From assembly GCF_010183535.1 (NCBI RefSeq), contig NC_071331.1, forward strand, positions 22,878,001 to 22,942,000: 64,000 bases of DNA, given 5' to 3'. The stretch's first letter is position 1; every line of letters begins with the position of its first letter. Source of the DNA: Caenorhabditis remanei (lineage: Eukaryota; Nematoda; Chromadorea; Rhabditida; Rhabditidae). Position numbers and translations under genes: made by a program. Below the pieces are notes generated by a model. That model saw only the letters and a program-made list of their open reading frames with translations. It was not told the DNA's origin and searched no databases. This document shows positions 33,473 to 45,061 of the stretch, piece after piece.

Positions 33473-34738
33473 TTAAAATCTTTCAGCCATCTGTCTCTTA
33501 TAAGTGATAAACTCCTTCATTTCCTTGATCTCCAACTCTTTCTTCTGCACGTCTTTCTGAGATTCTTTCAATTTCTTTTCGAGTTCCAGATTTTTCGCAA
33601 CTAGTAGATCATAATCAACTCCATCATTCTGCTCCAGAATCTCAAGTCTTGCCGGCTTCTTCTTCCCCGTAATCTTCATCTCCTTCATTTCCTTGTCCAA
33701 CAAATAATTGATTCTCTCCTGGTACTTTTTCTTTTCCAGACGCATCTCAGTTTTCAGATTCTTGATTTCCTTGGCACCGTCGAGCGCCTTCTTCTTCTGA
33801 ATCTGAGCCTCCGGTGTTGACTTCAGATCCTTTATATTATCCCTGAGTAATCCAATCACGTAGTCCTTATCAATGATGGAGTCGTTGGCTTTTTTCAATA
33901 GAGCTTGGCTGAAAGCATATCTGGTTACTGTAGTCTTGGTCCTACTGTAGTCTTAGTTCCCCTAGAATATACAACGTCAGCTGAAATCGGCTAAGATCGG
34001 CCTCAGATACCTTAACTAGGGCCACCCACGCAGGGTTTGCAGGAGTAAGTACTAAATTTCAACCGCATCCCGCTGGAATTTGAAGTTGCAAAGTTGAATT
34101 ATATCAAGCTCGCTGGTTTAACCTTCCCGTTTCAGCAACAACTTTTTTGCAATTTCAATAGTTACGGCACCTCAGAATCTCTGTATTCTTAGAGATCTTA
34201 ACCAATTTCAGTCGATCCTAGTCGATCTCAACCGATCTCCACCAATCTCAGCCAATCTTATATATTTTTAACCATTCTAACTGTAAGCCAACCCCTACAA
34301 AATTCAATTTTAGCCCCTCTTAGAACTTACAGTCTCCTTATCTCTTCCGCCTCGATATCCAACTTTTCCTCCATCGCCTCAACGGCACAATCACTGGACT
34401 TGATGAGATCCTTCTGACCAGCTATCTCCTCAGACATGCTTCAAAAACCAGAAATAACTGTATTCCCCATTATCATCCACTCACCATTCAACCTCCTGCT
34501 CAACGTCCTTATGCTCCTCCACCAAAAACTTTTCAACCAATTCCGTTTGTTCAGTGGGCGGAGCCTCGCGAATCGCTTTCAGTTTTTCAGGTACTCCCCA
34601 TATTTGGAGAGTGTTGGAAAGAGGCTCCTGAACGGCTTCCCCTCTATTCCATGCCACGTCATTCACCAATGCGAGTGTGTTGGCTAGACGCTCGAGAAGA
34701 GTGTAGACCAGTTGTTTGGTCGACTCATGGTTGTCCAT
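33473..34738 (-). CDS. Coiled-coil protein, paralogue of the 28601-30332 gene
   Basis: Exons 34485-34738, 34331-34438 and 33473-33908 join in phase 2 to 265 residues. The ATG lies 27 bases after a TTTCAG acceptor. The acceptor before exon 2 is the unusual TTTTTGAAG; I kept it because the 108-nt exon length and phase match the paralogue exactly. The N-terminal helical domain (KQLVYTLLERLANTLALVND, then TLQIWGVPEKLKAIREA) corresponds to that of the 28601 gene; the remainder is coiled coil ending YKRQMAERF. It lies upstream of, and divergent from, the 36604 gene, with two promoter blocks between. AATAAA is present at the 3' end. Confidence 0.85.
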
Positions 34739-35770
34739 GATGCCAGAGGGTTTGAGGTGTGTGGTCTGAAATTGAAATTGAATAAGTTGAAGAGATTGGG
34801 AATAGGTAAGGACGATTAGACCCTGACACACAGGCTTGGATATTTGAGTGAGGAGGAGACACTACAAATGACAAAGAACCAATAAGAAGGGGGGTAGAGG
34901 CTGACTGACTGCCGAATAAAAGAAATGAGGTGGTGGACTCTTCCCAGAGATAGAGATGGCTGTGCGCGTCAAATCCTGTCGCTGCGTATTGCGGACCACA
35001 GAATGTTCTAGAAAGTCCGCAGAGACACGGATCTTCCCGCGGCTATTTGTATGTAGTTGGGTCAGTGTGTGTTTGCGCGTTTATTGGTCTTCCCCGTTTC
35101 TCCGTATCTCCTGTTTCTCCCCATCTCCACAAACCAATCTTCGAGTTTCCCAGAAGCATTATACCGCCCGTCGTCAAGGACCCGTTCATTCCAATGGTCC
35201 GCTTACACCAATCTTCCCGTTGTTATTTGTATGTGGTAGAGGCCAGTCAGTCAATCGATCGACGAGTACTACCTACCCTTATAGTCTCATCCGATTTTTG
35301 TCCTTACGACGCCCTTACGACTGCCCTCCTTCAGCTAATCCACTACTAGGTGGAGCTGATTGGTTGAGATCGATTGAGATCGCTTTACATTGCCTTAGAT
35401 CATTCAATATCTGACAGATATGCGATTTTATTCGTTCTTCACCATTCGAAACCGATCTCAACCTAGCTTAACCACTCTTAGCCGATCTTAGCTTATCTTA
35501 ACCAACCTTAACCATTTCAAACCACTCCTAACCCAATACCAATGTCTTGCTGTCTAATTCTGAAGCTTCTTAACCCTTCCCACAGTCAATCTAAACCCCA
35601 ATTCCTGGTTTCGTTCTACCGCTACCTTCCCCCAACTTCTTGAAATCTCGATCATCTTGTTTCCTAAAATATCTCAATCAACTTGCTTTTACCTATCTCA
35701 ACATATCTTGAACAGTCTTGAGCGATCTCATACGATCCGAGTAACGTATATACAAAGCTGCTGTGGCTCT
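34739..35770 (-). promoter_or_regulatory. Promoter-like block with heat-shock element, then iterated DNA
   Basis: GCTGCGTATTGCGGACC is followed by the perfect element GAATGTTCTAGAA (35001-35013) and AGTCCGCAGAGACACGGATC, TTCCCGCGG. It faces the gene ending at 34738. From 35340 to 35770 lie TTAACCAATCTTAGCC-type iterations. ORFs here (35047-35349 and overlapping frames) have no splice support. Confidence 0.55.
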
Positions 35771-36603
35771 CATTGTCCTAACCATTTTAATCGATCTCAA
35801 AGATCTTGACCGATTTGTTTGCTCTCATCCCGGACCCTTTCACCAGATGACGTCACTCTCTTCCACCATTTCATCTCCCTCTCTCATTCAGTCTTCTCCC
35901 TCAGTCCTCTATGGTTTGCGGTTTCCTTATCCCTCCTTCCATACACTATAGTCCTTCCCGGAGCCCTTTCACCAGATGACACTCCACAGCTGCCCCCTTC
36001 CATTCCTCCAGATGACGTGACATTCTCACGTCTTCTAGAATGTTCTGGTGTTTCCCGCGGGCCCCTGTGTCTTCAAGGTCCGCAAAACGCAGTGACGAGA
36101 AATGACGCGCAAAACATTCCCGCGCGTCGTCCGCCATTCTCATCTCCCTCATTCAGTCTTTTCTCCCGTCGGCCTCCTAGGTTGTGCGGTGGCTCTCCTC
36201 TCTCATCTATTCCCCCTCCTCCACCACCTTTTCTTCCCTCGAATCTTCTGGACTGTGCTCTCTCTGTGTGTCGATTTGTCGAGATGGAGATTTAGAATCG
36301 ATTCAACAAATCCAAATCGCTGATCTAAGGAGCTCTGACAAGCAGTGTTCACATGTGAATTACGCCGTTCTAAACTGTTTTAAGCAATCATGACCATCAA
36401 TCTCCACCTGTCTGGTACCATCTAACGTTAATGTCATCCAGCTTCTCAATTCTTCTCAGCCAATCTCTAAATTTTGTTATTTTTCCATTCGCCATTTCAT
36501 CTCTTGGTTTCTCTTGCCGATTTTCAAGCTATCTTTAGCGATCTTGAACGTTCTTACCCGTTCTAAACTAATCTTCACCCTAACCTTTTTCCAGATACCG
36601 GCT
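35771..36603 (+). promoter_or_regulatory. Promoter-like block of the 36604-38949 gene
   Basis: Holds CAGATGACGTGACATTCTCA, the perfect heat-shock element TTCTAGAATGTTC (36033-36045), GTTTCCCGCGGGC, GGTCCGCAAAACGCAG and TTGTGCGGTGG, the inverse order of the block at 26620. From 36310 to 36594 the sequence leads to a CTTTTTCCAG acceptor 9 bases before the ATG. Confidence 0.6.
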
Positions 36604-38949
36604 ATGTCTAACGTAACCAACGATATCCCCGCTCGACCTGTCCAGCAGGACGATATCTTCCATCTCACCTTCTCGCAACTCCACCATATCGACCGTTTGT
36701 GTATCAAGTATTTATGTCGTTTGGACAGAGACGGCCGCGTTTTCATAAACGTTGCAAATATTACCAGTCAAACTGGAGTTCCCGGGGAGACTTTCATGCA
36801 GTTCAATACAGAACGTCGTAGGGCGTGGAGAAGTGCTCGATACTTGAAGGACAAGACAAATCCGGACTTGTTGTCGGGATCAATTTTGAAAATTTCGGGA
36901 AGCACCGATGATGAGTCTGTTACACTGACTTTCGACCAACTTCATCTATTGGGACTCATTTATGAAAATCGTTACGAAAAAGATAGAAAGTTTCCGTGTT
37001 GTGCGGAGAAGAAACAAATTGGAGACTCTATCCATCCAAGACTGAAGACTCTATCCTCCCAAGACATGGATACTTTCTTCTTGACACGTCGGGAGACATT
37101 CAAAAAGTTGGAGATAGATGAAGAGACATACATGGAGCCGGAGTCGGAGCTGAAGAAGCGATTGGAGGAACAGGAGAAAGAGCTCAATGAGACGTAAGTT
37201 GGTGGGATGGGGTACTGTAGACATATCTCCGATCCTAGAGCAGGATCCTAGGGGTACTGTGTCTAGATCAGAGAAATAGCGCTTACAAGGTAGTGTAGAT
37301 GAATTTGGTCAAGTCGGATCCTAGGGATACTGTAGTCGAGTCTAAGATCGGTGGTCAAGAGGATACGGTAACAGGATCCGGAAGAATGATATCATGGGTA
37401 TTGTAGACGATTTCTAAAGTTTTCTAAAATTAGGCCCTAGAAATAGATCCTGGAGTACTGTAATAGATCCTGGAGTACTGCGGGATCCTACAGGTACGAT
37501 AAATGAATCATACTGTAAGATCCTAGAAATGTTGTAGTCTAGTCTTAGAACAATATTCTGGGTGTACTGTAAATTGATTTCAGGTCATACTGTAAAAGAT
37601 TTTGAATTTGAATCCTAATAGGTCTTAGGGATACTGTGAATGGATTCTAGAGCCGATGTCTAGAGAATATGGTAGTTGAATTATAATCAATTATTTTCAG
37701 AAAAACTCAACTAAAACTCGCCAACGACTCTGTCAAAGCAAAGGAACAGGAAATCGAGTCGTTGACGACGACTATCAAAAAACTTCAAATCGAAAACAAT
37801 AAGGTTCATGATGTCTTGTTCCAAGAAAATGATTACCGTATGGAGACGTAAGTAGACAAGATTCTAGTGGTACTGTAGTTATCGAGCTCTTTTCAGAAAA
37901 TCACATCTAAAACTCGCCAACGACACTGTCAAAGCTAAGGACGAGGAAATCGAGTCGTTGAAGAAGGCTGTCAAAAAACTGCACATAGAGAGCTTTGATA
38001 TCTGTCAAATTTTGTGGACAGAAAAAATTGATCATACCAAGACGTAAGTAGTGGGGAACCTGGATTACTGTAGCTAACAAGGTTATTTCAGAGAGACTGA
38101 ACTAAAACTCGCAAGCGACTCTGCCAAAACCAAGGACCGAAAAATCGAGTCGTTGAAAAAGACAATCGAAAGAATTACAATCGAGAAAGATGCTTTGCAC
38201 GAAGACTTGTGCTCCGAGGAAGATAAACATGCTGAGACGTAAGTGAGAGGGGGTACTGTAAGTAGTATGGTGATACTGTACCAAGAATACGTTTTGTAGA
38301 AATAAGGAATACTGTAGTCGGATTCCATATTTGGATTCTAGGGGTACTGTAGTCGGGCCGTGTACCTATATCCTAATTAGAGAACTAGGACACTGGATAC
38401 TGTAGCAAGAAAGGAGGTACTGTAGAAACAGGGGTACCGTATTACTAAGGAGTACTCTTGCAAATAGGGAATACTGTAGGTGTTTGCTTACAGCACGTAG
38501 TATGGTGGTCGGATCCTATATTTCGATCCTAGAGGTACTGTAGGGATAATGAGTGTTTTAGTAATGAAATAGGGGGCACTGTAGTCGCGCTGTGTAGCTT
38601 CAAAAAACTAACCTTTTTCAGCCGGAAAGGACTGTGCAACGCCTATATTTTCAATGCTAAAATTTTGGAAAATCTCAAGAAAACCATCCAAAATATGAAG
38701 GATTCTGAGGAGAAGAAAGTCAACGACCTGGAATCTAAGCTCCAAGAGAAACAGGACGAGCTGAACAACACTGTGAAACTTTATTGGAATCTGGAGAAGA
38801 TTATTACGGAGAAACATTGTGAAGCTCTTATAGAGAAGAAGTATGGCGCTGAGAAGAAGGCGATGGAGAAGAAGATTCAGGAGTTCAAGGAGATGTTGAA
38901 GACACAGAAAACGATTTTCAAGAAGATGCAGGATGTTATTTATAATTGA
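36604..38949 (+). CDS. Double homeodomain-like coiled-coil protein with exon triplication
   Basis: Exons 36604-37193, 37701-37847, 37897-38043, 38092-38238 and 38622-38949, all phase 2, give 452 residues. Residues 21-77 look like a derived homeodomain: LTFSQLHHIDRL for helix 1 and ETFMQFNTERRRAW for helix 3, with Phe at position 48 and an enlarged middle. Residues 108-167 repeat the theme (LTFDQLHLLGLIYENRY, MDTFFLTRRETFKK). Exons 2, 3 and 4 are each exactly 147 nt and homologous (QLKLANDSVKAK, HLKLANDTVKAK, ELKLASDSAKTK, each followed by EIESL or KIESL), so the coiled coil was extended by exon duplication. Exon 5 is a further coiled coil ending KKMQDVIYN. Paralogue: 42218-44338. The long introns are studded with TACTGTAG. 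AATAAA follows. Nuclear localisation is an inference. Confidence 0.85.
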
Positions 38950-39618
38950 TGGAATGATGAATGTAATCTGGTTTCTTTGTTGTTGAACATGATTTTTTGG
39001 GTTTAAAAGATTCAATAAAATTTTCCAGTATATTCAGTGTTATGAGTGATAATATATTAATATTATATTTGGTTAAGATTGCTTTAACTCGCTTAAAACA
39101 TCTTAAGACTGCTTAAGACTGCTTAAAATCGGTTAAGATCGCTTGAGATCATTAGAGATTGCTGAAAATCGGTTAAAGAATATAGAAAATTCAGTTTTTA
39201 GCGTTTCCAGCGCCAATTCAAACCTGAATTTATTATTTTAGGCAATTTTAGATTCAAAATTTTGTGTTCAGCAGGGAAATCTTGGCTCCAGATGTCCACA
39301 GTCACATTGTGTTTCTCGTAGGACTCGTTTTGAGAGAACTTTCAGGATTTCTAGAATTTTCGCTGTAAAAAATTCAATTTTGTCAATTTTTTGGTGGCTG
39401 GCGTGCCTGTAACGCGTTCCAAACGGTTTTTACAGTCAGAAAGTCACATCTGGCATGTCTTTGGTGCATTTTGTGCTATTTTTCCCTAATTTGACTTTAT
39501 TTGGAGTGTCTTTTACATGTTTCTTGTCATTTTTTCCCGTTTTTAATGCGTAAACAGATCTATTTTAAAAACACTTATTTATTCAAGAACCAAAACCAAC
39601 AAAAATATTCATCTTTAA
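38950..39618. other. Convergent intergenic region
   Basis: Lies between the 3' ends of the 36604 and 39619 genes, each with AATAAA signals. It carries a few TTAAGACTGCTTAAGA iterations and two GCGTGCC/GGCATG-type segments; nothing else is recognised. Confidence 0.5.
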
Positions 39619-40260
39619 TCACCAAATGATAGTAGCCATCATGTCCTTTAGAATCGTCATCTCTTTGTCCTTGACCAATGCCGTGTGCTCCGCCTCACTA
39701 AGCTTCATTACCATATTCAAAGTGTGTGATTCAGTGTCCGAATCCTGTTTGGCAATGACACCTGACACCACTTCCTTCGTTGTTCGGATAGTGGCGTCTC
39801 TTCTGGCGATTGTCTTTTGGAGCATCTTGATTTCCTGCTTGGCTTGATGGAGCTCGGCATCCACGACGTGAAGTTGCTCCGAGAGCTCCTGGTCCTTCTC
39901 CTCCAACGCCTTCTTCTCTTCTTCCAACTTCAGAATCTTCTGATTTCTTCTGATGACCTTGCCCTCCAGCTTCTTCTTCGACTCCGCCTCTTTTTGGAGC
40001 TTCCGCTTCAACTCGTTGTTCTCATCGGTGAGAGTGGAGATTGTGCTTTCCAAGTCGGGGACCATACTGCTCAATCTCTGAACCAATGATTGCTCGAAAG
40101 AGATCTGGTTTTTCCTGGAACGGGATAAAATTATGATTTGTCTATTTATTACAATCTCAACTTACGTCTGCTGATGGTCGTCTTTCTCCTGCTCGAGCTT
40201 CTGGTTGAGCTCTACGATTTGCTGCTCCAAGTGTTGGATGAGTTGTTGTTGGGCGTCCAT
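39619..40260 (-). CDS. Short coiled-coil protein, three-copy family
   Basis: Exons 40166-40260 (95 nt) and 39619-40114 (496 nt) join in phase 2 to 196 residues. It begins MDAQQQLIQHLEQQIVELNQ; the junction reads HQQT|KNQISFEQ. Nearly identical to the 45062-45703 gene and similar to 32065-32752. It is convergent with the 36604 gene, a layout repeated by the 42218/45062 pair. A TATCTGAAAATT stretch gives the likely trans-splice acceptor at about 40290. Differences from 45062-45703 cluster in the middle (LHVVDAELHQ against LQDSAAELHQ). Confidence 0.9.
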
Positions 40261-40680
40261 AGTTACTTCGTAAGTGAGGTGATATCTGAAAATTGAAGGA
40301 TGATGAATAAGATAGCCTAAAATCGCATAAGACACGCAAAACCACGGAGTCAATATATTTGACAGGAAAAACTAAATGAGTTGAGAAGGTGAATGAGTCA
40401 ATTCTCCAAAATCAATATAGAATGCACAATCCCAGATGACGTGAGAAGGAATCGATGACTAGAGACGAGAGGAAATGTAAAAACCGCACAACGTAGAGGT
40501 CTGAGGGAGAAGACTGAATGAGAGAGATGGAATGGTAGATGGGTAGCTCGAGACTACTGCACATCTGTCCGCGGGTTTTGCACGCGTAATATTCTGGGAA
40601 GATAGGTGTCTGCAGACTTTTCTTCCCCATATCGACGCGCACGGAACACTGGAGTAGTTGGTGGGACAATGAGAGCCACA
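40261..40680 (-). promoter_or_regulatory. Degenerate promoter-like block
   Basis: Shares CATCCCAGATGACGTGAGAA-type sequence, CCGCACAACGTAGAGG, GGTAGCTCGAGACTACTGCA and GGGAAGATAGGTGTCTGCAG with the other blocks. In place of the heat-shock element only AATATTCTGGG remains, so this copy seems to have lost it. Confidence 0.45.
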
Positions 40681-41439
40681 ACAACTTGGTATAAGTTACT
40701 CGATGCAATCTGACCATATAAGACATATTATAACAGAATTTCAGTCATTTGAACTCAAAAACCAACTTTCTAGCCCATTTTCAGCGTGAGATACGGTATT
40801 TCCAAAGTTTGAAAACATTAACTGCTCGCTGTTAGTCTTTCCCCTCCCTCTGATCGCGGACATTGCCATCAATTGGAAGGGAAGCGGGTTTTGAGGTTTT
40901 TGGAGTGGTTTTAGGGGATTTGTCTGCGCGTGTTTATTGGTCTTCCCCGTTTCCCCGTATCTCCTGTTTCCCCTCATCTCCATAAACCAATTTTCCCGCG
41001 ACAATTTGAGTTTCACAGCAGCATCATACCGCCCGTCGTCAAGGATCAATTCATTCAGAAGGTCCACGAGTCAGTCGACCGTCGAATACTGTCTTTCCTT
41101 ATAACATAACGATCTTATGACTGCTCTCCAGCTAGTCCAGTTAACCTAATTGGTCGAGATCGCCAGAGTTTATCAAATTTGCTAAGCCGATCTGAACCAA
41201 GCTTAACCAATTTCCACCAATCTTTGCCACTCTTAGCCAATCTTAGCCGATTTTAATCAATCTTAACTATTATTTACCAATCTAAACAAATTTAACCAAT
41301 TCAAACCAATCCGAACTTAGTACCAATACCTAGGTGTCCACTACCTTTCCGAACTCCTTGAAGTCTGTTGCATTTTGTGTTTCTAAACTATCTCAACCAA
41401 TCTCAACGTGAACATCTTGAACAATATCAAGCGATCTTA
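40681..41439. repeat. Dispersed repeat and TTAACC iterations
   Basis: 40740-40925 is a copy of the repeat with GAGATACGGTATTTCCAAA, CTGTTAGTCTTTCCCCTCCC and GAAGCGGGTTTTGAGGTTTT, also found at 28030-28180 and, as a foldback, at 46490-46960. 41150-41420 holds CAATCTTAACC-type iterations. A long minus frame (40741-41067) crosses the repeat and is not accepted as a gene. Confidence 0.5.
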
Positions 41440-42217
41440 AACAGATTGCGCGTCAAATCGTGTCCCTGCGTTTTGCGGGATGTTCGAGAAGGTCCGCAGA
41501 CACCAATCTTCCCAGAGGTACGCGCCGCGTCTAGGACACATGTGCAGGAGTCTCGAGTTCGAGCTCATCCACCATTCCATTTCCCTCATTCAGTCTTCTC
41601 CGTCAGTCCTCTACGGTACGCGGTTTTCCCATCTCCTCTCTTCACTCCCGGTAGCCATCTTTAGATTCTTTCTCACTTCATCTGGAGTCTTCACTGCGCA
41701 ATCCTTCTTATCTCATTTAGTTTTCCCTGTATTCTCCCTCAATCCTCTACGGTGCGCGGTTTCCTCATCTCTCCTAGCCTTCCCCGTAGTCATCTCTAGA
41801 TTCCTTCTCACTTCATCTGGAGGGGAGTCCAGTCAGTCGACCGCTGTCAGTGTGTATGTCCCCTCCTCAATCACCAAAAATCAATACTTCCCACCGTCCC
41901 CAGTCTCTGTCAATTTGAATGTGGGGTTTCCATTGTCTCACCCGAGCCTTCTGCCTTCTCCACTTCAGCTAGGCCGGTCCGGAATTCCCCAACCCTGATC
42001 TTAACCCATCTTAACCGTTCTCACTCGTGCTTAGTCAGTCTGAACTTCTAAGCCTAAACTATCTTAAACGATTTCAAGCACTTTTAAGCAATCTTAACCA
42101 ATCCTAACCGATCCTAACCAATCTCAAGCGTCCCTAAACAATCTCAAGCATTCTTTACCAATCTTAACCGTTCTTATCCGTATGAAATCAATCTTCACCC
42201 CAATTTCTTTCCAGGCT
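41440..42217 (+). promoter_or_regulatory. Promoter-like block of the 42218-44338 gene
   Basis: Contains CCCTGCGTTTTGCGGG, a near-perfect heat-shock element GGATGTTCGAGAA (41478-41490), GGTCCGCAGACACCAATCTT and GGACACATGTGCAG. Two near copies of TCCTCTACGGTGCGCGG follow. 42000-42200 is dense with CTTAACCAATC-type iterations, ending at TTTCCAG 3 bases before the ATG. Confidence 0.55.
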
Positions 42218-44338
42218 ATGTCTATCGTTACCAACGATATCCCCGCTCAACCCATCCACCAGGACAAACTGATCTATCTCACCTTCTCGCAACTCCACCA
42301 TCTCGACCGTTTGTGTATCAAGTATTTATGTCGTTCGAAAAAAGACGACGTCATCGTTTCCATTCCAGTAGCAAGTATAATGAGAAAAACTAGAGTTCCC
42401 AGGGAGACTGTCATCAGGTTCTATCAGGAACGCCGTAGGGCATGGAGAAACGCTCTACACTTGAAGAAGGACGAGTCAAATTTGAATTTGTCATCGGGAC
42501 CAATTTTGAAAATTTCGGAAGGCACCGATGATGAGACTGTTACACTGACTTTTGATCAACTTCATCGATTGGGACACATCTATGAAGATAGTTACGAAAA
42601 AGGCAACAGAAAGTTCCAGTGTTCCGCGGAGGAGAAAGAAATCGTCGAGAGACTGGAAACTCTGAAACTATCCGTAGAAGACCTTTATACTTTCTTCTTG
42701 ACACGTCGGACATTCGAGAAATCGGAGGCACGTCAGACATTCGAGATATTGGAGGTAATTGAAGAGACTGACGAAAATGGAGATGTCACGGTGGCGGATC
42801 TGAAGAAGCAATTGGAGGAACAGGAGAAAGAGCTCAATGAGGCGTAAGTTGGTGGGGGTGGTGTAGAGGGGTACAGTAACCGAAAAGTCGCGTCTCAGAT
42901 CGTCGTAGGATACGGTAATAGGATCCGGTAGTGATTTCGTGGGTATTGTAGACGGATTCTAAAGTGATATCCCAGAAAAAGATCATGAAGTAATGTACTT
43001 GGATCATAAAGCGGGATCTTAGACATACTTTAGGTTGATCTTGCTCCTAAAGGTACTGTAGATGTATCTCAAGACATATTCTTAGGGGATACTGTATCAA
43101 GATTCTGAAACTGGATACTGAACGTATTTAATGTAATCTTAGAACTGTAGTCTAGGTGTACTGTAGGTAGGTCCAATTTAAATTTAATTACTTGTTTTTT
43201 TTACAGAAAAGCAAAACTGAAGCACTGCTATGTTTCTATAAAATCTAAAAAGCTGGAAATCGAGTCGTTAAAGAAGACTGTCGAAACAATTACCATCGAG
43301 AATAACGGTAACCACCAGGACTTGTGCTTCGAGAAATCTAGTCATGCTGAAACGTAAGTAGAGAGAATTCTAAGGGTACTGTAACTATTGATCTCTTTTC
43401 AGAAAAACTGAGCTAAAAGCAGCCAAGGACTCTGTCAAAGCCAAGGACCAGGAAATCGAGTCGTTGACGAGGACTGTCAAAAATATTACAATCGAGAAAG
43501 ATACCCTCTTGTGCACAGAGAAATCTAGGCATGCTGAGACGTAAGTGAGAGGGGGTACTGTGGGAAGAAGGGTTACTGTAGATGGATCAGGGGATGTGAG
43601 ATACTGTAACTATTGAGTTTATTTCAGAAAATCCACGGACCACGAAATCGAGTCGTTGAAAAAGAAAATCGGAAGAATTACAATTGAGAAAGATGCTCTC
43701 TACGAAAACTTGAGCTCTGAGGAAGAGAAGCATGCTGAGACGTAAGTGAGAGGGGGTACTGTAGGACAAAGGTTTGCTTACTGTAGCTTGGTGATACTGT
43801 ACCAAGAATACATTCTCTACAAATAAGGAATACTGTAGTCGAATCATATATTTGGATTCTAGGTGTACTGTAGGGATACTGTAGTAATAAACAAGGGGTA
43901 CTGTAGTCGCACCGTGTACCTAGATCCTAATTAGAGCAGCTCAAAAAGTGTAGCTTAAAAAGATACTGTAGCGAAGAAATATACTGTAGCTCTTAACAAT
44001 CCATTTTCAGCCGGAAAGGACTGTGCAACGCCTATATTTTCAATGCTAAAGTCTTGGAAAATCTCAAGGAAACAACCCAAAGTATGAAGGATTCTGAGGA
44101 GAAGAAAGTCAACGACCTGGAATCTAAGCTCCAAGAGAAACAGGACGAGCTGAACAACACTGTGAAACTTTATTGGAATCTGGAGAAGATTATTACGGGG
44201 CAGCATTGTGAAACTCTTATGGAGAAGAAGTATGGGGCGGAAAAAAAGGCGATGGAGAAGAAGATTCAGGAGTTGGAGGAGAAGTTGAAGACGCAGAATT
44301 CGATTTTCAAGAAGATGCAAGATGTTATTTATAATTGA
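42218..44338 (+). CDS. Double homeodomain-like coiled-coil protein, tandem paralogue
   Basis: Exons 42218-42843, 43207-43353, 43403-43540, 43628-43741 and 44011-44338 (phase 2 throughout) give 450 residues. Clear paralogue of 36604-38949: it shares LTFSQLHHLDRLCIKYLCR, then VIRFYQERRRAWRNA for helix 3, and a second unit LTFDQLHRLGHIYED with LYTFFLTRRTFEK. An extra short repeat (RRTFEKSEARQTFEILEV) lies after the second unit. The three coiled-coil exons that are 147 nt each in the paralogue measure 147, 138 and 114 nt here; both losses are multiples of three. Exon 5 is 328 nt in both. TACTGTAG octamers fill the introns. Confidence 0.85.
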
Positions 44339-45061
44339 TGGAATGGATTTGGTTTTCTTTTGTTGCAAAAGTTCTTTTTAAAAGATTCAATAAAGTTTTC
44401 CAGTATATTCATCTGTTGTTTGACAGCTAAAATTAAATCGGCCAGGATTGATTATAATTGCTTGAAATTGCTTCAGTCTATTTATGATCGTTTGAGATCA
44501 CATAAACTTTACAAAGATCACACAAGAACATTTCTAATTTCTGTAGACCATTGGTTGGAACTGCTTTTTTAAAATATGAATCAACTCAGAATTTTGGGAA
44601 AAAAGAAAATCCTCTTGGAGGTATGCCTGGAAATCAGTCTGAAACCAAGTTATGGTCTCTCAAAGTGCTAAGAATACATTTTCCTTCTTTCACTAATCTA
44701 TTCATTTTCATGAGCACCGCAAAAATTTTCACGCAGGAAAATGGGGCACTTTGAGAGACCATAACTTGGTTTCAGACTAGTTTTTTTTTCAGACCTACCT
44801 TCAAGAGGATTTTTCCTTTACCACGGAATTCTGAGTCGATTCATACAAAAATGCCTCCTTTTTTACTTCTCTGTCCCTTTTAACCGATTTAAAAGCAATC
44901 TCAAGCGATCTCTAACAACTTTAACCGATCTTAGTCTCCTGTAGCTTGAGTTTCATTACCATCGAAGCCTGTGAAAATATCGGACAACTACATATAACAC
45001 GATGTATTTTTAAAAGATTTATTATTTCAAAACTGAAACCAGCAAAAATATTCATTTTTTA
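44339..45061. repeat. Convergent region with a foldback element
   Basis: 44576-44844 is an inverted repeat: ATGAATCAACTCAGAATT at one end and its near complement at the other, with CCAAGTTATGGTCTCTCAAA and GTGC mirrored around a 70-bp centre. The rest links the two 3' ends, with AATAAA near 44388. Confidence 0.8.

Noticed and set aside
35819..36295. 158-residue plus-strand open frame
   Set aside because: It runs through the conserved promoter block, and the same translated phrases appear at 26542-26934 and 30880-31167 on the other strand, so the frame reflects non-coding conservation.
40741..41067. 108-residue minus-strand open frame
   Set aside because: Covers a dispersed repeat that also occurs at 28030-28180 and 46780-46960 without an intact frame.
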